Assembly (NCBI RefSeq): GCF_963422355.1
Contig: NC_085093.1
Location: forward strand, 1,338,551-1,402,550
DNA: 64,000 nt
Reading direction: 5' to 3'
Source of the DNA: Corticium candelabrum
Lineage: Eukaryota; Porifera; Homoscleromorpha; Homosclerophorida; Plakinidae
This document shows, one piece after another, positions 20,542 through 40,800 of the stretch. Made by a program: the position numbers and the translations under genes. Numbering within the stretch: position 1 is the stretch's first letter; every line of letters starts with the position of its first letter. The notes under the pieces were generated by a model, which did not search any database, was not told the origin of the DNA, and saw nothing but the letters and a program-made list of their open reading frames with translations.

Positions 20542-22143
20542 ATGTGATTACTTACTGGCACTAGTTTGACAGTTTCTAAAACTGTAGAATTATGAATTCC
20601 ATTGTGTGTACACGTTCCCCATTGAAGAAATGATGCCAACAGTGGCTGAGCTATCTCATTGCTAGATGCAGGATTATCCCACATAACTTGTGCTCTGAAA
20701 TGAGATCCACCTATTGAGTAATCGACATCAACAGAGACATTCTCGGGAGCATCAGGTGTCAGCAACGCTAAGGATCAGTCTTGTTATATACAGTCATAAA
20801 TAATAGACACATGTCACAACATCTTACCAAGAGTTCTCACTGTCACTTCAGTAGACCATGAAGTTAATCCGAATGCTGTTACTGCTACTGCCTTCAAGTT
20901 CAACAGCAGAAACCACTGTACAGTAAACATGCAGCAAGCAATCCTGTAAATGATACCTTATACCAGTAGTCAGTACCGGGTTCCAAACCCCAAAACATCC
21001 TTGACCATGATCCATTCTCACTCTAAGAGAATCAATCAAGTTTGTTAAAAAATCTAATAAGACAGGTTGTAATGACTGACTGCATCCAATTGTATGGTGT
21101 ATCCGATTCGTGCAATTGAACGGCCTTCTAGTGACAGAGATTGTGTTCCGTATCCCCACGTTAGATAATAATGATTAATAGCAGTGTCTCCATTTGCAGC
21201 AGAGCGATTAATATGCAAAACAATTGTAACATTGATAAAGCCATCCTTAGTTTGTTCTTGCTTTGTAACACTTAAGTAACCAGAATGAAAATGTTTAAAA
21301 CCTGTGAACAGAATAAAAGGTGTATATGCACAATGTAAACAGCTGACAGCAAAGTATTGGTTTAAAAGACAATTGTAAAGACATTGCCATACCATATATA
21401 GCCTAATGAATTGTATGTAAAGTTTATAACTCTGATTGTGGTTAACACACAGCAGAGATGGAAAGCAGCACCTTAGGCACACATGCATACACGCCTGCGC
21501 ACCCCCCCCACACACACACACATTAATTAATTAACCAACCTTGTGTCTGAAATTGTACTGGAATTGTAAAACTGCTATTACCTGCTTTAGAAATTGCACA
21601 TACCTTCACCAAAAAGAATAGTTTACATGCAAATAAACATCAAAATATACACACTTGAACAACCTGGAAGTAGTACTGACAGCTAGGTAAGAGATTCTTC
21701 ACTTTGTATTTATTGTGTGATTTCTATAAAGAAAAATACATACCAATAAGATAGATCTATGTATGTAAACTGTGGCATGCGCTGTACAGTACCGGTTGAG
21801 TAAGTTTCATGTGGGTGTACAAACTGCTTGGATCAATTGCTCTAGAGTTGTTTATGGCAAGGCTCTGTCCCCATACCAGAGAGTAATACAGAATAGGATA
21901 ATCAGGATGAACGTGTAATGGTCTAAACCACTTCAAAACAGCTGAATGCGTTGCTGCAGTCACAGACGTGACTCTTGGAATAGATGGAGGATGAGGAGCT
22001 TCTATAAGCAACAGAGTTAGGTCAACTAATTAAATCGACAATAAATGGTATCATATGTATTGAAAACAAACTTACAGTGTACAAACAGCAGACACATACA
22101 AATAAGCACACAATGGCACATTGATAACTTACTCACTCACTAG

Positions 22144-22228
<85 letters not shown>

Positions 22229-24982
22229 CATATTTACCTGGCGCACATCGAGATGGCAAGGCAACAGATGCTACTACTTGCCCACGATACACTGGTTGAA
22301 CCTGTATGAGTAAAGTATAGGCAGAAACAATGTAACATTTTGCTCATTCAAAGCTACAGATCAATAGTAGACCTTGATTCGATAACAGCTACTTGGCTTT
22401 ACCTCCAACTGGTGCAAATATGAATGATTCAAGAATGGGACCTATAGTATACAAAAATGCAGAGTATTAAAGTGATGCTCAAGATACAAAAATGATGTGA
22501 GCTGACAGCATTTATTCGTCTTGACTGCTTTCTGCCTATAGTCATAACTAACACTAGATACTCGTCAACTGGTGCACCAGGATTGGACCACATTACGAAA
22601 ATGTGATGCATCTGTGTGGTATGATTATATTCTTGTGAAGACACAGCCAGGCCGATCTTTTCATACACCACTGCTTTACCTGTAACAATAAAAGAATCAC
22701 CTAGATACAAAACATACACGAAAACTGGTCACAGATTTTAGCGTATATAATTTTATAGCTACGTTGTCCTTACAGCTAACTGTAATGCTTAAATAGCACA
22801 CGCCTTAGGCTTACTGTAGTTGTAGTGTCTTAGTTTCCTCTCGCAACGCTCAGGTATACCTAATAACATATAATGGAACATTTATGTCTTTCAATGTGCC
22901 TCATCTCCTGTCATACTTGGTATCTTGAAATAGAGTTCCATCTCAGAGTTCACATTTCGTGGAATTTTTCTGATGTCACCAGCATACAACTGTAACAATA
23001 GTATATGCATGACACCTGAATGATGATGCAAAAGACACAAAGTGTGTGTGTCTGTGTGTGTTTGTGTATGTTCACGTGTGTGATTTTCATACAACCAATG
23101 TGTGTTGTGTATTTCTACTTTTACTTACTGTAACAAAGACATAACAACCTGGCTGTAAATTTGCCAGTACAATGTCTGTCATGTTCTGCAACCAGACATC
23201 AGTTAAACCCACAATTTCAGTTTTCTCATTGCCTGTAAACACGTACTCTGTCAAGATAGTATGTTCTAGATTTCATTTTGCAGCGTGGACTGTGAGCAGC
23301 CGGCATCAAAAATAATTCATAGCAAAACTTGGTACCATTTAGAATGTCTGAAAAACAACAAAATTAGCCCACTGTAGCACAAAAACGTATTACGACAAAA
23401 GTCTAACTCTGTGGACGACTCCAAACAATTCTCCGACTGGCTTTTAGGTCTAAGCAATTGTTGCTCCAGAGGTAGAGAGACTGATCTTCTTGTGTATTAT
23501 ATAGCTGGAGATTGACTTGTGTCCAAACAGTGCTAGGGAGTTTACTGCATTGAGGAGGAGGGATGGCACCATAAGAATACCAATCAATGCACATCTTGCT
23601 TGTCAAATCTGCACAAATGCAAGCAACATTCAGTGTTAAACTGTTCTCATACGTACCATGCTGAAAATTAATACACTATAAAGATAACAAATAAGTAAAG
23701 CAGGCACATCACGCTGTCATTAATTCTATACATATTGAATGCTTGCAATAAAAACTTATCAATATACAGCTACTGATCAAATATGGTAATTTTTAACTCA
23801 ACTTAATTGTTTAGTCTGCAAATGAATTTGATAATGGTCTATGCATGCATGCATAATGTATATGTAAAAGAGGCGTCCACAGAGCTGATTTTTAGAAGTG
23901 AATACGCCTGCAGAAATACTGACAAATTTCACACACCTTCTGTTGAATACGGATTACTTGCTTGTGTGTACCCTCTTGTGCCAAACTGATTGAAAGCAGC
24001 CACTTGAAAAACATACCGCTTTCCACACTTCAGTTTTGTGTTTCTTAGTATATGAGACATGGGAGCAGTCATGTGCTGCATATGTATCACAATAGCAACA
24101 TATCACAACAATGGCTAGACAGTGTACCTGAGCCTAGATACATACAGGAGTATGAAAAGCAAATTCCCATCTTAGATTGCTATCCTTGTCCGCAGCAGAA
24201 TGCGTGGGATATGTTGATACAAGCAACAGAAATACCACCCCATACTTCCTCCTGGCTTGCTTGTTGTAAAACTGGTAGTAACTGCCTTTATCCCATTGAA
24301 GCATGCGTTTTACCAACTTAGGTCTTGACGGTTTATAAGGTAACATTGACTTGTCTGCTAGAAAAGACAAATTGAAACCACTGTAATTAATAATAAGATT
24401 GACATTGTAAATTTGAGTGTATTTTTTGAGATAACCAGTTCCAGGTGGAGGCATGTTGTTGATAAAATAGCAGCTGCTCTTGCATGGCAGCGAGGTCTAT
24501 AAAAACATCACAAGATAAATAACACAGTGATAGATGTTATTACCTTGTCAAGCACTAACACATTTTTTAAGACATTGTAAGAGTGATGACATACTGTAAC
24601 AACTTGTAGTACACTAAAAATTAAGAATAGCAAAGTGACCAGTGTGACATCTAGACATATTGTAACAACTCTCACGTTAATGCATGCTCTTGAGTTGCAG
24701 CTGTAGACAGCAGCTTCCTAAAAGAGATAATGAAGAACCAACTAAAAATTTAGTGAATTCCCCTGAAAACTGGATGTCACACCACTGCTTGTTGGATCAA
24801 GGATATGCATGCATACTGTTGGTGCACCTGACTGAAAATACAATACTTGATCATACCATTTCATTGTAGTCCATACATCGAGCCAAACAACGTGATTGTC
24901 TTTCCAGAAAGACAATTTGTTTACCAGATGTTGATTGTCCAAACCAAGCAAGCAGCACAATAGCAAAGGAAAACCTTCTCAT
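19218..24982 (-). CDS. Secreted anosmin-like FN3 protein C, paralogue of the RTK ectodomains without kinase
   Basis: Exon 1 (24857-24982) encodes a signal peptide then RCLARC and is 126 nt, as in gene A. Exon 24675-24717 has YSCNSRAC; the next small exon has QCLKKC before donor GTTAGT, the same place and sequence as in gene A. Then come CKSSC (about 24420-24498) and FN3-type modules matching A and B down to about 21540. Extra FN3-type exons follow near 21080-21300, 20970-21030, 20840-20910, 20560-20760 and 19474-19600. The last exon (19218-19404) splices in phase, contains SPLRHQW and ends at a TAG near 19218. No membrane span or kinase exon is seen between here and gene B, so the product is predicted secreted. 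The terminal exon is the least certain part; an alternative is readthrough splicing into gene B. Confidence 0.75.
20465..20540. repeat. TAG then GT compound microsatellite, intron of gene C
   Basis: TAG trinucleotide run followed directly by GT units, next to an FN3 exon. Confidence 0.95.
22146..22225. repeat. AC microsatellite, intron of gene C
   Basis: About 40 uninterrupted AC units. Confidence 0.95.
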
Positions 24983-25597
24983 GCTGTCTAAACGACGTCA
25001 GTAAATGATTAGCTATAAAATTACTCTCCTGCACTAAGACCAGGTTCCCCTGCAATAGTACCTGCCCAGAGGCGTGTCCATCCGTGTCCAACATCCTTGA
25101 TTGATAAAGAAATGCTCACTACACAACAAATAATGTGCCAATTGATTTGTAAAAACGCGTGTGCTGTCTCACTCTCCCATAATCCGATATTTGTGTCTAG
25201 GTCTGAAAAGCCACGTTTTAGTACAAGCACAGAGACAGGAATTGAACTGCTGGTCAGCTGTTACTGATATTGGTAAACACACAAATTAGCCACGGGAGTT
25301 ACTATATCTCATTCCCAAACTACAAGCACTTCTCTAGTGCATTCTACCACAACAGGTGGAATAGCACGCGACTTCCGGATTTTGTTCAGAAGGCGTTACT
25401 GGAAAGGTGAGGTCATACAGTGTAATTATATTGGTCAATATTACAGGAGGATAGGCCTACACCCTCATAGCCAGACGGAATTTCACACCCTAATTAATTT
25501 AACCTGCTACCTACAAGCATTTCACTGTTCTTATTTTGTAAACAGATTTTACTGCAGTCATATTAGTGCCTCTCTCACAACAGCCAACAGCAAATCC
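24983..25597. other. Intergenic region between gene C and survivin
   Basis: About 615 bp between the start of gene C and the stop of BIRC5. I see no gene or clear repeat; short open frames here show no recognisable protein. Confidence 0.4.
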
Positions 25598-26231
25598 TTA
25601 TTTCTTCTTCATCTTTAGCACTTCTCTTTCAATTTTCTCTCTCACGAACTGTCTGTATTCCTGTTGTTTATCCAGCAAAACGTTAGCCCATCGTTTCTAA
25701 AAATCAAATTCCATCACCTCTAACTATCTACATCATCACCTGGACGAACCAGAATGAAGGTGCAAATCTCCATCATTGCCATCAGCATTTTCTTTGTTCC
25801 CATTTTCTCTGAAAGTTTTTTAGCTATCCAAGGACATCCCTCAGTGAATTTTGCATGTTCCTCCCTACAAAAGAACGTTCATATTAATTAATTAACAAGA
25901 AGACGGACTGAAGCGTCGTTACTCACCACGGAATGTCTGCCGGATCCCACCAGTCTAGTTCAAGTCCACAAACAAAACATCGCACCAAATCAGGTGAAGT
26001 ATCAGTAGGACAATGATAAAGCCCAGCCTCTGCCATCTAGATACATCAGATCGCCGCCCTACAGCACAAAATCAAGCAAGAAAGACTTGTGCACCTTACA
26101 GACAACGGAGTGCAATTGCAATCAGATTGAAACGGCCATTCTTTAAATGACTCTAGCCGGTTTATCATATGTTTCATAGCCAAATCTCTTTTCAGCCCTT
26201 CCTGCAGCCCTTCCTGCAGTCCGTCCAACAT
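25598..26231 (-). CDS. BIRC5: Survivin, BIR-domain chromosomal passenger protein
   Basis: Four exons (26100-26231, 25927-26036, 25864-25750, 25696-25598) join in frame to 151 residues; human survivin has 142. One BIR domain begins FKEWPF and continues through MAEAGLYHCPTDTSPDLVRC. The zinc ligands keep the survivin spacing, C-x2-C-x16-H-x6-C (CFVC, then EEH, then EGC). The C-terminal part is a charged helix rich in K, E and R, as expected for the helix that binds borealin and INCENP in the chromosomal passenger complex. No RING or CARD is present, which separates it from other IAPs. Exon 3 uses donor GTTCGT, the only choice that keeps the last exon open. The N-terminus carries a short duplicated GLQE run before the BIR. 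Role from the family: mitosis and apoptosis control. Confidence 0.92.
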
Positions 26232-26972
26232 CGCGCGCAGTCCAGTTCAAACCAAAACAAAGATCCCGTACGTTGTTTTCTTAGCCTCGGAATTCCTACA
26301 ATGTGGGTGCAGACCAACGGCTGACCAACCGCTAGGTTAGGCAACATGGTGATCATTACCTTGTATTACCTCCGCCACAAAGGTTTTTAATAATTGTCGT
26401 TGGTTTGTTGGTTTGTTGTTGTTTGTGAGCAGCGCGCTGGATTACTCAAAACGTGCACGTGTGGATGGAATTGATGAAATTTGGCGGTATGATACAACTT
26501 TGATAGACGATTAGTTTTTGGGATTATATCTCTCCTCGTTTCACGCCCCTTTGTTCTCGCGAAAGGGGCGTGGCTAGTGGGAAGATGTGTACACTGCACA
26601 GTACAGTGTGTACATCCATACCATCTCTGTACTTACGTACAATTAATATTATTGATGGACAAATGATGTCATCTAGGCGGTATGTGTACATGCTGAGGTA
26701 AACACAAAAGGCTTTCAACAATTAGTTGCCATGGAAATTAAACATTGTTAAGGGCGTGATATGAGGAAACTGAGCTGCCCTGGCCGAGGTTTGCACTCTC
26801 TATTAAAACCGAGTCTATTTGATTATATTTAATCATTATCACTGTAACAAATAACATCAAATCATCATCACTGTAAGAAATAACATCAACAAGAATATTG
26901 ATAAAAATCATTTGCTCGGATGTACTTATTCTATATAACACCAAAAATTTCAACAATCTCTGCTGATCAATT
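26232..26972. other. Intergenic region upstream of survivin
   Basis: About 740 bp. Upstream of BIRC5 and downstream of the TMTC4-like stop. It contains short stretches of CpG near 26430-26580 (likely promoter) and an imperfect direct repeat near 26835-26895 (ATCATCACTGTAA and ATAACATCAA each twice). No gene recognised. Confidence 0.4.
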
Positions 26973-28967
26973 TTATGACTTCTTTGTCTTGTCATAAAGC
27001 ACGACTTGCAGGTTGTTTTGTGCTCCTTTGTGATGTGGATTTAGAGAGAGAGCCATTCGAAGGTAGGACTCTGCTTCGCTCATTCTTCCCATCTGATAAA
27101 GCAGAGTACCATAGTTAAAATGTGCTTCTGTATAAGATGGAAGAACATTGATTGCTTTCTTGAACATTGTTTCTGCTTTATCGTGTTGTTTTGTTTGACC
27201 ATACAAACTTGCAAGGTTATTGTATGCTTGTGCATGGTCTGGTTTCAATTGAATAAGCTCCAGAAAATGCTGCTCCGCTTCTTCTGACTTTCCTAGCTTG
27301 AGTAGCATAGTAGCCATGTTGTTCAGTGCTTGTGGTCTGGTGTAAGATGACTGCAATGCACCTCGAAAATAATAGAGAGCGTCTTCCAGTTTTCCTTCAT
27401 CAGAGTAAACATTTCCAAGGTTAAACATAGCCTCACTGTAATTAGGTTCGATTTTTAATGCTTCTTCATATATGTGTTTGGCTTTTGCTTGTTCTCCTTT
27501 GTTTTTCAGTTCAAGACCATAGTTGCTGTACATCTTGACATTTAATGGGTTAATCTTTATGCCTGATTGATATAGGCTAAAGTCAGTTTTCCAGTCCTTG
27601 TTGCGATCAAATGTTTTGATTGAAAGCAATATTAAAAGAGAGATAAAAATGAAATAGGTAACAGAACCAAAGTAGGAAGACAGACGTTTGATGCCAAGAG
27701 CCACCAGCATGCAGAAGCCGATGCTTGGTAGGTACATTACACGCTCTGCAACAACAAAGCCCACTCTGAATACAACACCCGATGATGGCATAAATGGTAC
27801 AACAAGAAACGCCAGGCTCATCCCAACTGCAAATCTTTCTTCTGCTTTAATCAAACTGTTGAGAAACAAAATTGCAATAACAGCATACACTGTAAGAGGT
27901 GCCAGGTTCTTCATATCCCATAGACTGTGGACTAATGGTATGGATCCCAGTGACCAGTCACAGCAGAGACTGTAGGGACACAACAATAGCCATGCATTAA
28001 ATGCATGTATATAACCAAAACTGAGCATTCTCGTCTGCTGATCTGGGTGAAACGATGCCCTTAACTCCTCAGGTTTGAAGATTGGTTGAGTCCCCGAGTT
28101 CATGCACAGACGGAAGTAAAGCAGAACAATAACGCACACCGCAGTCAATATCAGCCTGTAGAACACATAAAATGGAGGTTTGGGCATGTGTTTCACTACA
28201 TTTCTTCTCTTCCTATCAGGAACTAGACCTTTGATACTTAGCCATTGGGACAATTCATCAAAATGAACAAGAATGTCATATACTGTGCAGATTGCAAGAC
28301 ACGTAACTCCTTGCTCTTTACTCAACATAGAACAAGCAGCCATCAACAAGCTAACAGTGAACCACCTCCAGTCTGTTTTTGAAGAGCAAAATTCATTACT
28401 GGCTGTGCAACTTCGAACATAAGAAATAAAAGACAACAAAAAGAAGACAGCACTCAGTAACTCAGCTCGTCCTACAATGTTATTCACAGCTTCCGTGTGA
28501 ACGCTGTGAACAGCAAACAAACTACCTGCAAACATCGGTATGTGATCAGCTCCGCCCACCAGAATGGTCGTCATCAACACCAATAGTCCTGTCACCGTTG
28601 CATGCATGAGGACATTCACCAGATGATAGCTAAATGGTTCTAAGCCCCATATAGCGTAGTTAAGGTATCGATATGACAGTACGGTGAGCGGACGATAGGA
28701 TTTATGGCTTTGCTCTCTGCTCATGGCCCCGCCCCAAAAGTCATCTTGCCACAACCTCCACACAGATGTTACGTCGGTACGGATGTCTTCGTTCTTTGAA
28801 ATTCCACGAATATCGTCGAACACTAACCCTCCATTCAGTGAATTTAAATATACGAGAACAGACATGGAAACTGAGAGAAAAACATCCATCCACCTCATGA
28901 CGCCTGTCAATTGCCTCTGTACAGGAAATTTGCTGATAGCGCGCTTCCAGTGCACGTGAGCACTCAA
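26973..28967 (-). CDS. TMTC4: Protein O-mannosyl-transferase with TPR repeats, TMTC4-like, intronless
   Basis: One uninterrupted frame of 664 residues. The N-terminal half is multi-pass membrane protein of the GT-C type, with the early luminal acidic motif FDDIRGI, then DDFWG, SHKSYRPLTVL and YHLVNVLMH, all typical of TMTC proteins. The C-terminal third (from about residue 460) is a run of five to six tetratricopeptide repeats such as NYSEAMFNLGNVYSDEGK. TMTC proteins act in the ER and O-mannosylate cadherin and related domains. DFWG-x-SHKSYRPLTVL and the single DUF-type loop fit TMTC4 better than TMTC1-3; human TMTC4 is about 741 residues. Start ATG 28967 is the first in frame; a Met about 23 codons later is an alternative. 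Lack of introns is unusual here. Confidence 0.88.
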   Translation of the reverse strand: MSAHVHWKRAISKFPVQRQLTGVMRWMDVFLSVSMSVLVYLNSLNGGLVFDDIRGISKNEDIRTDVTSVWRLWQDDFWGGAMSREQSHKSYRPLTVLSYRYLNYAIWGLEPFSYHLVNVLMHATVTGLLVLMTTILVGGADHIPMFAGSLFAVHSVHTEAVNNIVGRAELLSAVFFLLSFISYVRSCTASNEFCSSKTDWRWFTVSLLMAACSMLSKEQGVTCLAICTVYDILVHFDELSQWLSIKGLVPDRKRRNVVKHMPKPPFYVFYRLILTAVCVIVLLYFRLCMNSGTQPIFKPEELRASFHPDQQTRMLSFGYIHAFNAWLLLCPYSLCCDWSLGSIPLVHSLWDMKNLAPLTVYAVIAILFLNSLIKAEERFAVGMSLAFLVVPFMPSSGVVFRVGFVVAERVMYLPSIGFCMLVALGIKRLSSYFGSVTYFIFISLLILLSIKTFDRNKDWKTDFSLYQSGIKINPLNVKMYSNYGLELKNKGEQAKAKHIYEEALKIEPNYSEAMFNLGNVYSDEGKLEDALYYFRGALQSSYTRPQALNNMATMLLKLGKSEEAEQHFLELIQLKPDHAQAYNNLASLYGQTKQHDKAETMFKKAINVLPSYTEAHFNYGTLLYQMGRMSEAESYLRMALSLNPHHKGAQNNLQVVLYDKTKKS

Positions 28968-29568
28968 TAGCCCTAAGAAACGGGACTTTGTAATTGCCAG
29001 GTCTTGTCGAAAACAAACAACAGACCTTACCGCGAAATCAATCGCTTTGGTTTAAGAGTTATACGGGAATCTACCATTGCGTAAATACTAAGCGGTGCTT
29101 ATGTCCCGTATGTGATTACTCTGGTTTACTGTACTTTGACGACTAGCCTTTTTACAATCGTACTGTGGTTTCCAAAAGGCTCATAGCTGTGGAAGCGACC
29201 GAGTAAACACAGCTTCAATTACTAGTAAAGGCCATACAGCTTAGCACCATTTGCATGCAATGGGATTTAGGCGATGATCCATCACAAGACAAAACTACAT
29301 CTCCAAGTAAAGACACTGTTCATTCCCTTTAGAGTATTTCATTAAAACACAACCAAACATTCAAGTAAGAGGAGAAGCGTTAGAGTATTCACAGAATAGA
29401 AGCAGATATCTATCACCACAACTGTCCAGTTTCTCAATCTGCTAGATGCCAATGTAATCTAGAGACTATTGTTAACTTAAATAGTAGCAAAAATCCCTGT
29501 ACAAATCCCGCCACTCTACTGTGACAATTTGATAGACTGTGGAAATCCAATGACCAAGACATAATTAA
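28968..29568. other. Intergenic region between TMTC4-like gene and SMURF 3' end
   Basis: About 600 bp. Upstream region of the TMTC4-like gene and 3' flank of SMURF. No gene, RNA or repeat recognised. Confidence 0.4.
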
Positions 29569-36350
<6,782 letters not shown>

Positions 36351-36486
36351 TGCGCTTTCGCGAGAGAAAACGATGTAGTTAGAACGAGGGGGACACCAAG
36401 TAAAGCACTGGCATGTCCACTCTCACGCTGAATACCTACCCGGATAACCACAATAATCCTACTCTGTTAATTGCCCGGATGTGACC
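36351..36486. promoter_or_regulatory. Bidirectional promoter interval SMURF/TELO2
   Basis: Only 136 bp separate the start codons of SMURF (minus) and TELO2 (plus), so both core promoters and both 5' leaders must overlap here or reach into the genes. The interval has no TATA box and moderate CpG content. Shared control is inferred from spacing only. Confidence 0.55.
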
Positions 36487-37202
36487 ATGTCGTTAGTGAA
36501 AACGGAAGTTCTCTGTCTGCTCAAAGACGTCAAAAATCAGATAGAACGGGCAAAGGAGATTGAACAGACAGTAGAAAGCTTGACATATTTACACGATCAT
36601 ATAGAAACAAACGAGGCGATTTCGCGCCAGTTTTCTGGAAGACTTTACATTGAATTTTGCGAATATCTCATCAGAGATGTGACTGCAAGGTGGACGGACG
36701 AGTCGTACAGGAAGCTTCAAGACTGCCTTGCTGTTTTCTTTATGCGTGGTCCGGCCGAGGACTCGTTCTTGGTTCTAACGAAGTCACTTTCATCAGACAG
36801 GTAAACAGATGCCACACAGCAACAAGTAGTCTGATTTCATCAACTGTCCTTTTTCCCGACAGTCACACGACTGCAGTAAAAACAGCACTTGGATTGCTGG
36901 AGAGCTGGCTGTCTAGGGGAAGAATGAGTGAGTTGATCAAAGGGAAGACGTCGTTGGTAGTAGATGGGAATGAGAAGAGAAATTTGCAGAGAAATTTGTC
37001 AGGATTCGATGAAAAATTGATGTCAAGGCTAGTAGCACTACCAGATATAGCGGCCAATCAAGTAAACATACAAGAAAGGTATATACATACATACATACAT
37101 ACATTTTTTTTTGTTATTATTAAAAGTTGGTACAACTTCTAAAACATACATACATACATACATACATACATACATACATACATACATACATACATACATA
37201 CA

Positions 37203-37271
<69 letters not shown>

Positions 37272-37758
37272 TAGTAGGTTGCATTCTCAGAGTGTTGCTT
37301 GGAATGACAAAGGCAGGAGGCAGGGGAGAAATCCATAGTTAGCACGGTGATCCCAGGCATGATTGTTTCATACCTTGTGGAAGCAGTAAGTAACTGAGTT
37401 AAGATAGTAAATACCATATTGAGTTGAATTGGACAGGAGAATTTCAACAGGAAATAGTTGGACTCTTTAAAAAGCATTTTTGTTGTAGGATGTCATCTAG
37501 AACAGCTTTGGCTATACTTGTAGTTTGTCATACCTCTAGACAATGCAACACAACACAATACAATCATGAATTACACATCAATCGCATGGTCTTTGTACGT
37601 TGTATTTTTGTGTTACTGTTTAACGACATTCCTGGTGTAGGTCTCAGTTGAGTTGTGCAAAATACTACAAACTACTAGCTGAATCTATACTGGATGTCCT
37701 TCGGTTTACATATGAGAACATGAAAGGTATCATTTAAAGTGAAAAGAATTATGGAGTG

Positions 37759-37823
<65 letters not shown>

Positions 37824-40800
37824 ATGTGTGTGCATGTGTGTGCATGTGTAGTTTAAGTGTACAGTATCTGAATATAGTGATTGCATCAGTAGTTTCACTG
37901 ACAACATCAAGAAACTCAATTTTCAAATGCTAATAATGCATTATGTGCAAGGGGTTACTACAGTAACTTAGGACATTGCCGCCATCATAACAAACTGTTA
38001 TGAGCACGATGGCAAGTGAATTTAAAAATACTGTACCAATTTAAACACTAAAGAAAGCTTTACTGTAAAAGTCCATACTGGTAATTTTTATGTTTGCTGT
38101 TTAGATGGTCATGATTGCAGTCTGGTATTTGCAAATGCTGTGTTTGGGAAGGCATGTTTGCAAGGCCATTCAAATGCTATGATGACTGTTCTACTACCTT
38201 CCTTCGCTTCATTTGCCCAGTCAGATCCTTTATGGCGGCGCATTTGTCAAAGATTTCTTACAGTTGGACCCGACTGCTACATAGAGAGCATCATTACTTC
38301 ATTGCTTACGAAGATTAACCCGTTTGTTGTTTAGTCTTGCTGAAGTGGTGTTTTGTGTATGCTGAAGCGAAGTTGGGTGTTTGTTAGATCGTTTGGTGAG
38401 GAGTGTCTCGTGTCTCATCTAGTAGGAGATGTCGTTCTAACTAGCAGCAAAGTAAAGTTTCTATTGACTCATAAACTTATTCTGACTCAATTTTATTCAA
38501 AGGTATATTTTATATATGAAGTTTTGTTAGAGTTTGAAGTCTGTGTGTCTATTTGTTCTTTGAACTGTAATTGTTCTGTTTATCTGTCTGCCTGTCTGTT
38601 CTTTTCTTTATGTTGTGTGTCTGCTTGTGTGTTTTACTAGAGCTCTGTTGTAAAGCTTTTGTGTCTTATCAGCATTGATGTTGTAGGTTTCTGTTCTTCT
38701 CAACATTATTTTCTACTTGGCTGGATCAGACACTAGGAGGCAGTTGATGATTGAAGTACTGCATCTTTTTTGTTACAGAAGATGATCAGTTGCTATGGAC
38801 ATTTGCTGTTTGATCTGTGCAGACCCTCATGAAGGTAATTGATGTATGGGGTGATGCCAGTGCTCTCAATCATTCATCCTATGAGCAGCACTTTTATATT
38901 ACACAAGCAGTTCACATTTTGACAAGGTGTTTAACAAAGGACAATGTAGAAGAGCATGGTCAAGGTGGGCACATGAACTATTAACTAAACAGATGGTGAC
39001 GTGATAACACACAGGAATTACAGTAGACAGACAAGTGGACAACAAAGAAGACAAACATAACTAGGAACAACTGAAACGTAAAACAAAAGAATTGGTTGTG
39101 TATTGAGACATCAGACTTGAGCAGACAGAAGACAAACAGAGAAACGGGGGAAGAAACTGACGGGCTCGTAGACATGCACATTTAATTGACAAGATTTGAG
39201 TTATGTTTTGTCATTATCTTCAGCCTTGTTGTTGAAGCTTATTCATGGAGTTCATTCTCACCTCAAATGCTCTGTGGAGAAAGTGCGTCGTCTAGGTTTA
39301 GTAGCAGGAGAGTGTCTTACTAAACTACTGGATTCTTCAGGAAAGAAATTAGAGTTTGAAGTGGGGCAAAGCAGTTGCATGTAAAATATTGTTAGAGTTA
39401 CTATTTAGTTGTGCATTTCAGTATGAAGTTGATGATGATGTTATGCTGTTGAAACTACTGTGTGGCTCATTTGAAGACATGAAGAAGTGTGGCAGAGGAT
39501 GCCCTTTCTGTGTTATGAATATTGAAGTATTATTATGTCTGCAGGTACTTAGCCAGTACTGATGAGGTTTCAAGTGTGGAGAAAGACCAGGAGAAGCAAA
39601 TGAAGCCAGGTGTAGAATTGCCTGTGGATATGAAACCAGCTAATGGTGACAGGTACAACATTAGATCAATATTGTGCTGCCCAACTAGATAGATGAAAAG
39701 TTATAGATAAAATGGTTTGTATGGCAAGGGAACTATGAAAATAGTCAAGGAAGGATAGATGGAACAAAGACAGTTACAGATAAATTTCGGTATAAGCACA
39801 GGACAGGCAGCTGGTAGAGTTTAGTATGGTCTAAATTTTTAGAGGAATTGGAGATATGCTACTTACTTTTGGGGTCTTCATTGAATCTTACCAACTTGTC
39901 CCTTTTCAGTTATATCTTCTAGAACATTGGTATTATCACTATGTAAGTGCCTCTATGACAACTCAGACAATGGTTTACAAAGTCTGTATACAAATTGTTA
40001 CACCTATGGTAGATGGTATCAAATCTTACAATGAGCAAGACACTTATAAGGATAGCACAAAACTTGATTTGCCTTCTTCTGCACCTTGTCTCTGTAGTGT
40101 AATGAGAATTAGCGTAATTGAATTAAGGTATAGGTACAATGTACAATTCTTCAGCAGCATCACAATAGCTGGGAAGACTTGTCTTGAGTGATTCAATTTC
40201 CTCAGTAATAGCCTACTATGTACAATGCCAGCAAAGTCATAGACTCTAAGAGCAATGTATTGTAGTCTAATTTGGCGTCTTTGCTTAGTGATGATGACTC
40301 TGATGATGGTTTGCAGCCATATGCCTTACCTGATGAAAGTCATGATTTCCAGAGGAAGGGACCTGTCTATCTTAGAGATGTGGTGACTGGTGAGAAATTA
40401 ATTGAGCTGTTTGCCTAAGGGCATTTGGTTCTGTCTTAGCAAGCCATGCTTTAAATATTGATCTAATAAAAATTGTGTTTGGTTTACATAAGCTGTGCTC
40501 ATATTTGTTTTTTGTAATTTGGATTCATTCATTTTTAGTATTTATGACTGGAAAAGGATCAATGTAGTTTAGGAATTTGTGGTTTAGAAAACTTGAACAT
40601 TTAAGGTTGACTTGGTCAGTGATCTCAGATAGACTTAGAATGAAATATTTATGGGATTTTGTGTAGCTACTTGAGTTAATTAACAAATGTATTCTGGAAT
40701 AAATGTGAAACAGTTTAAAAAATGTGATCTATTTTAAGGTATTTAGGTAATTTAGATGAGTATGTGATTTTTGTAGGATTGCTTTGCCAAGATGATCGAG

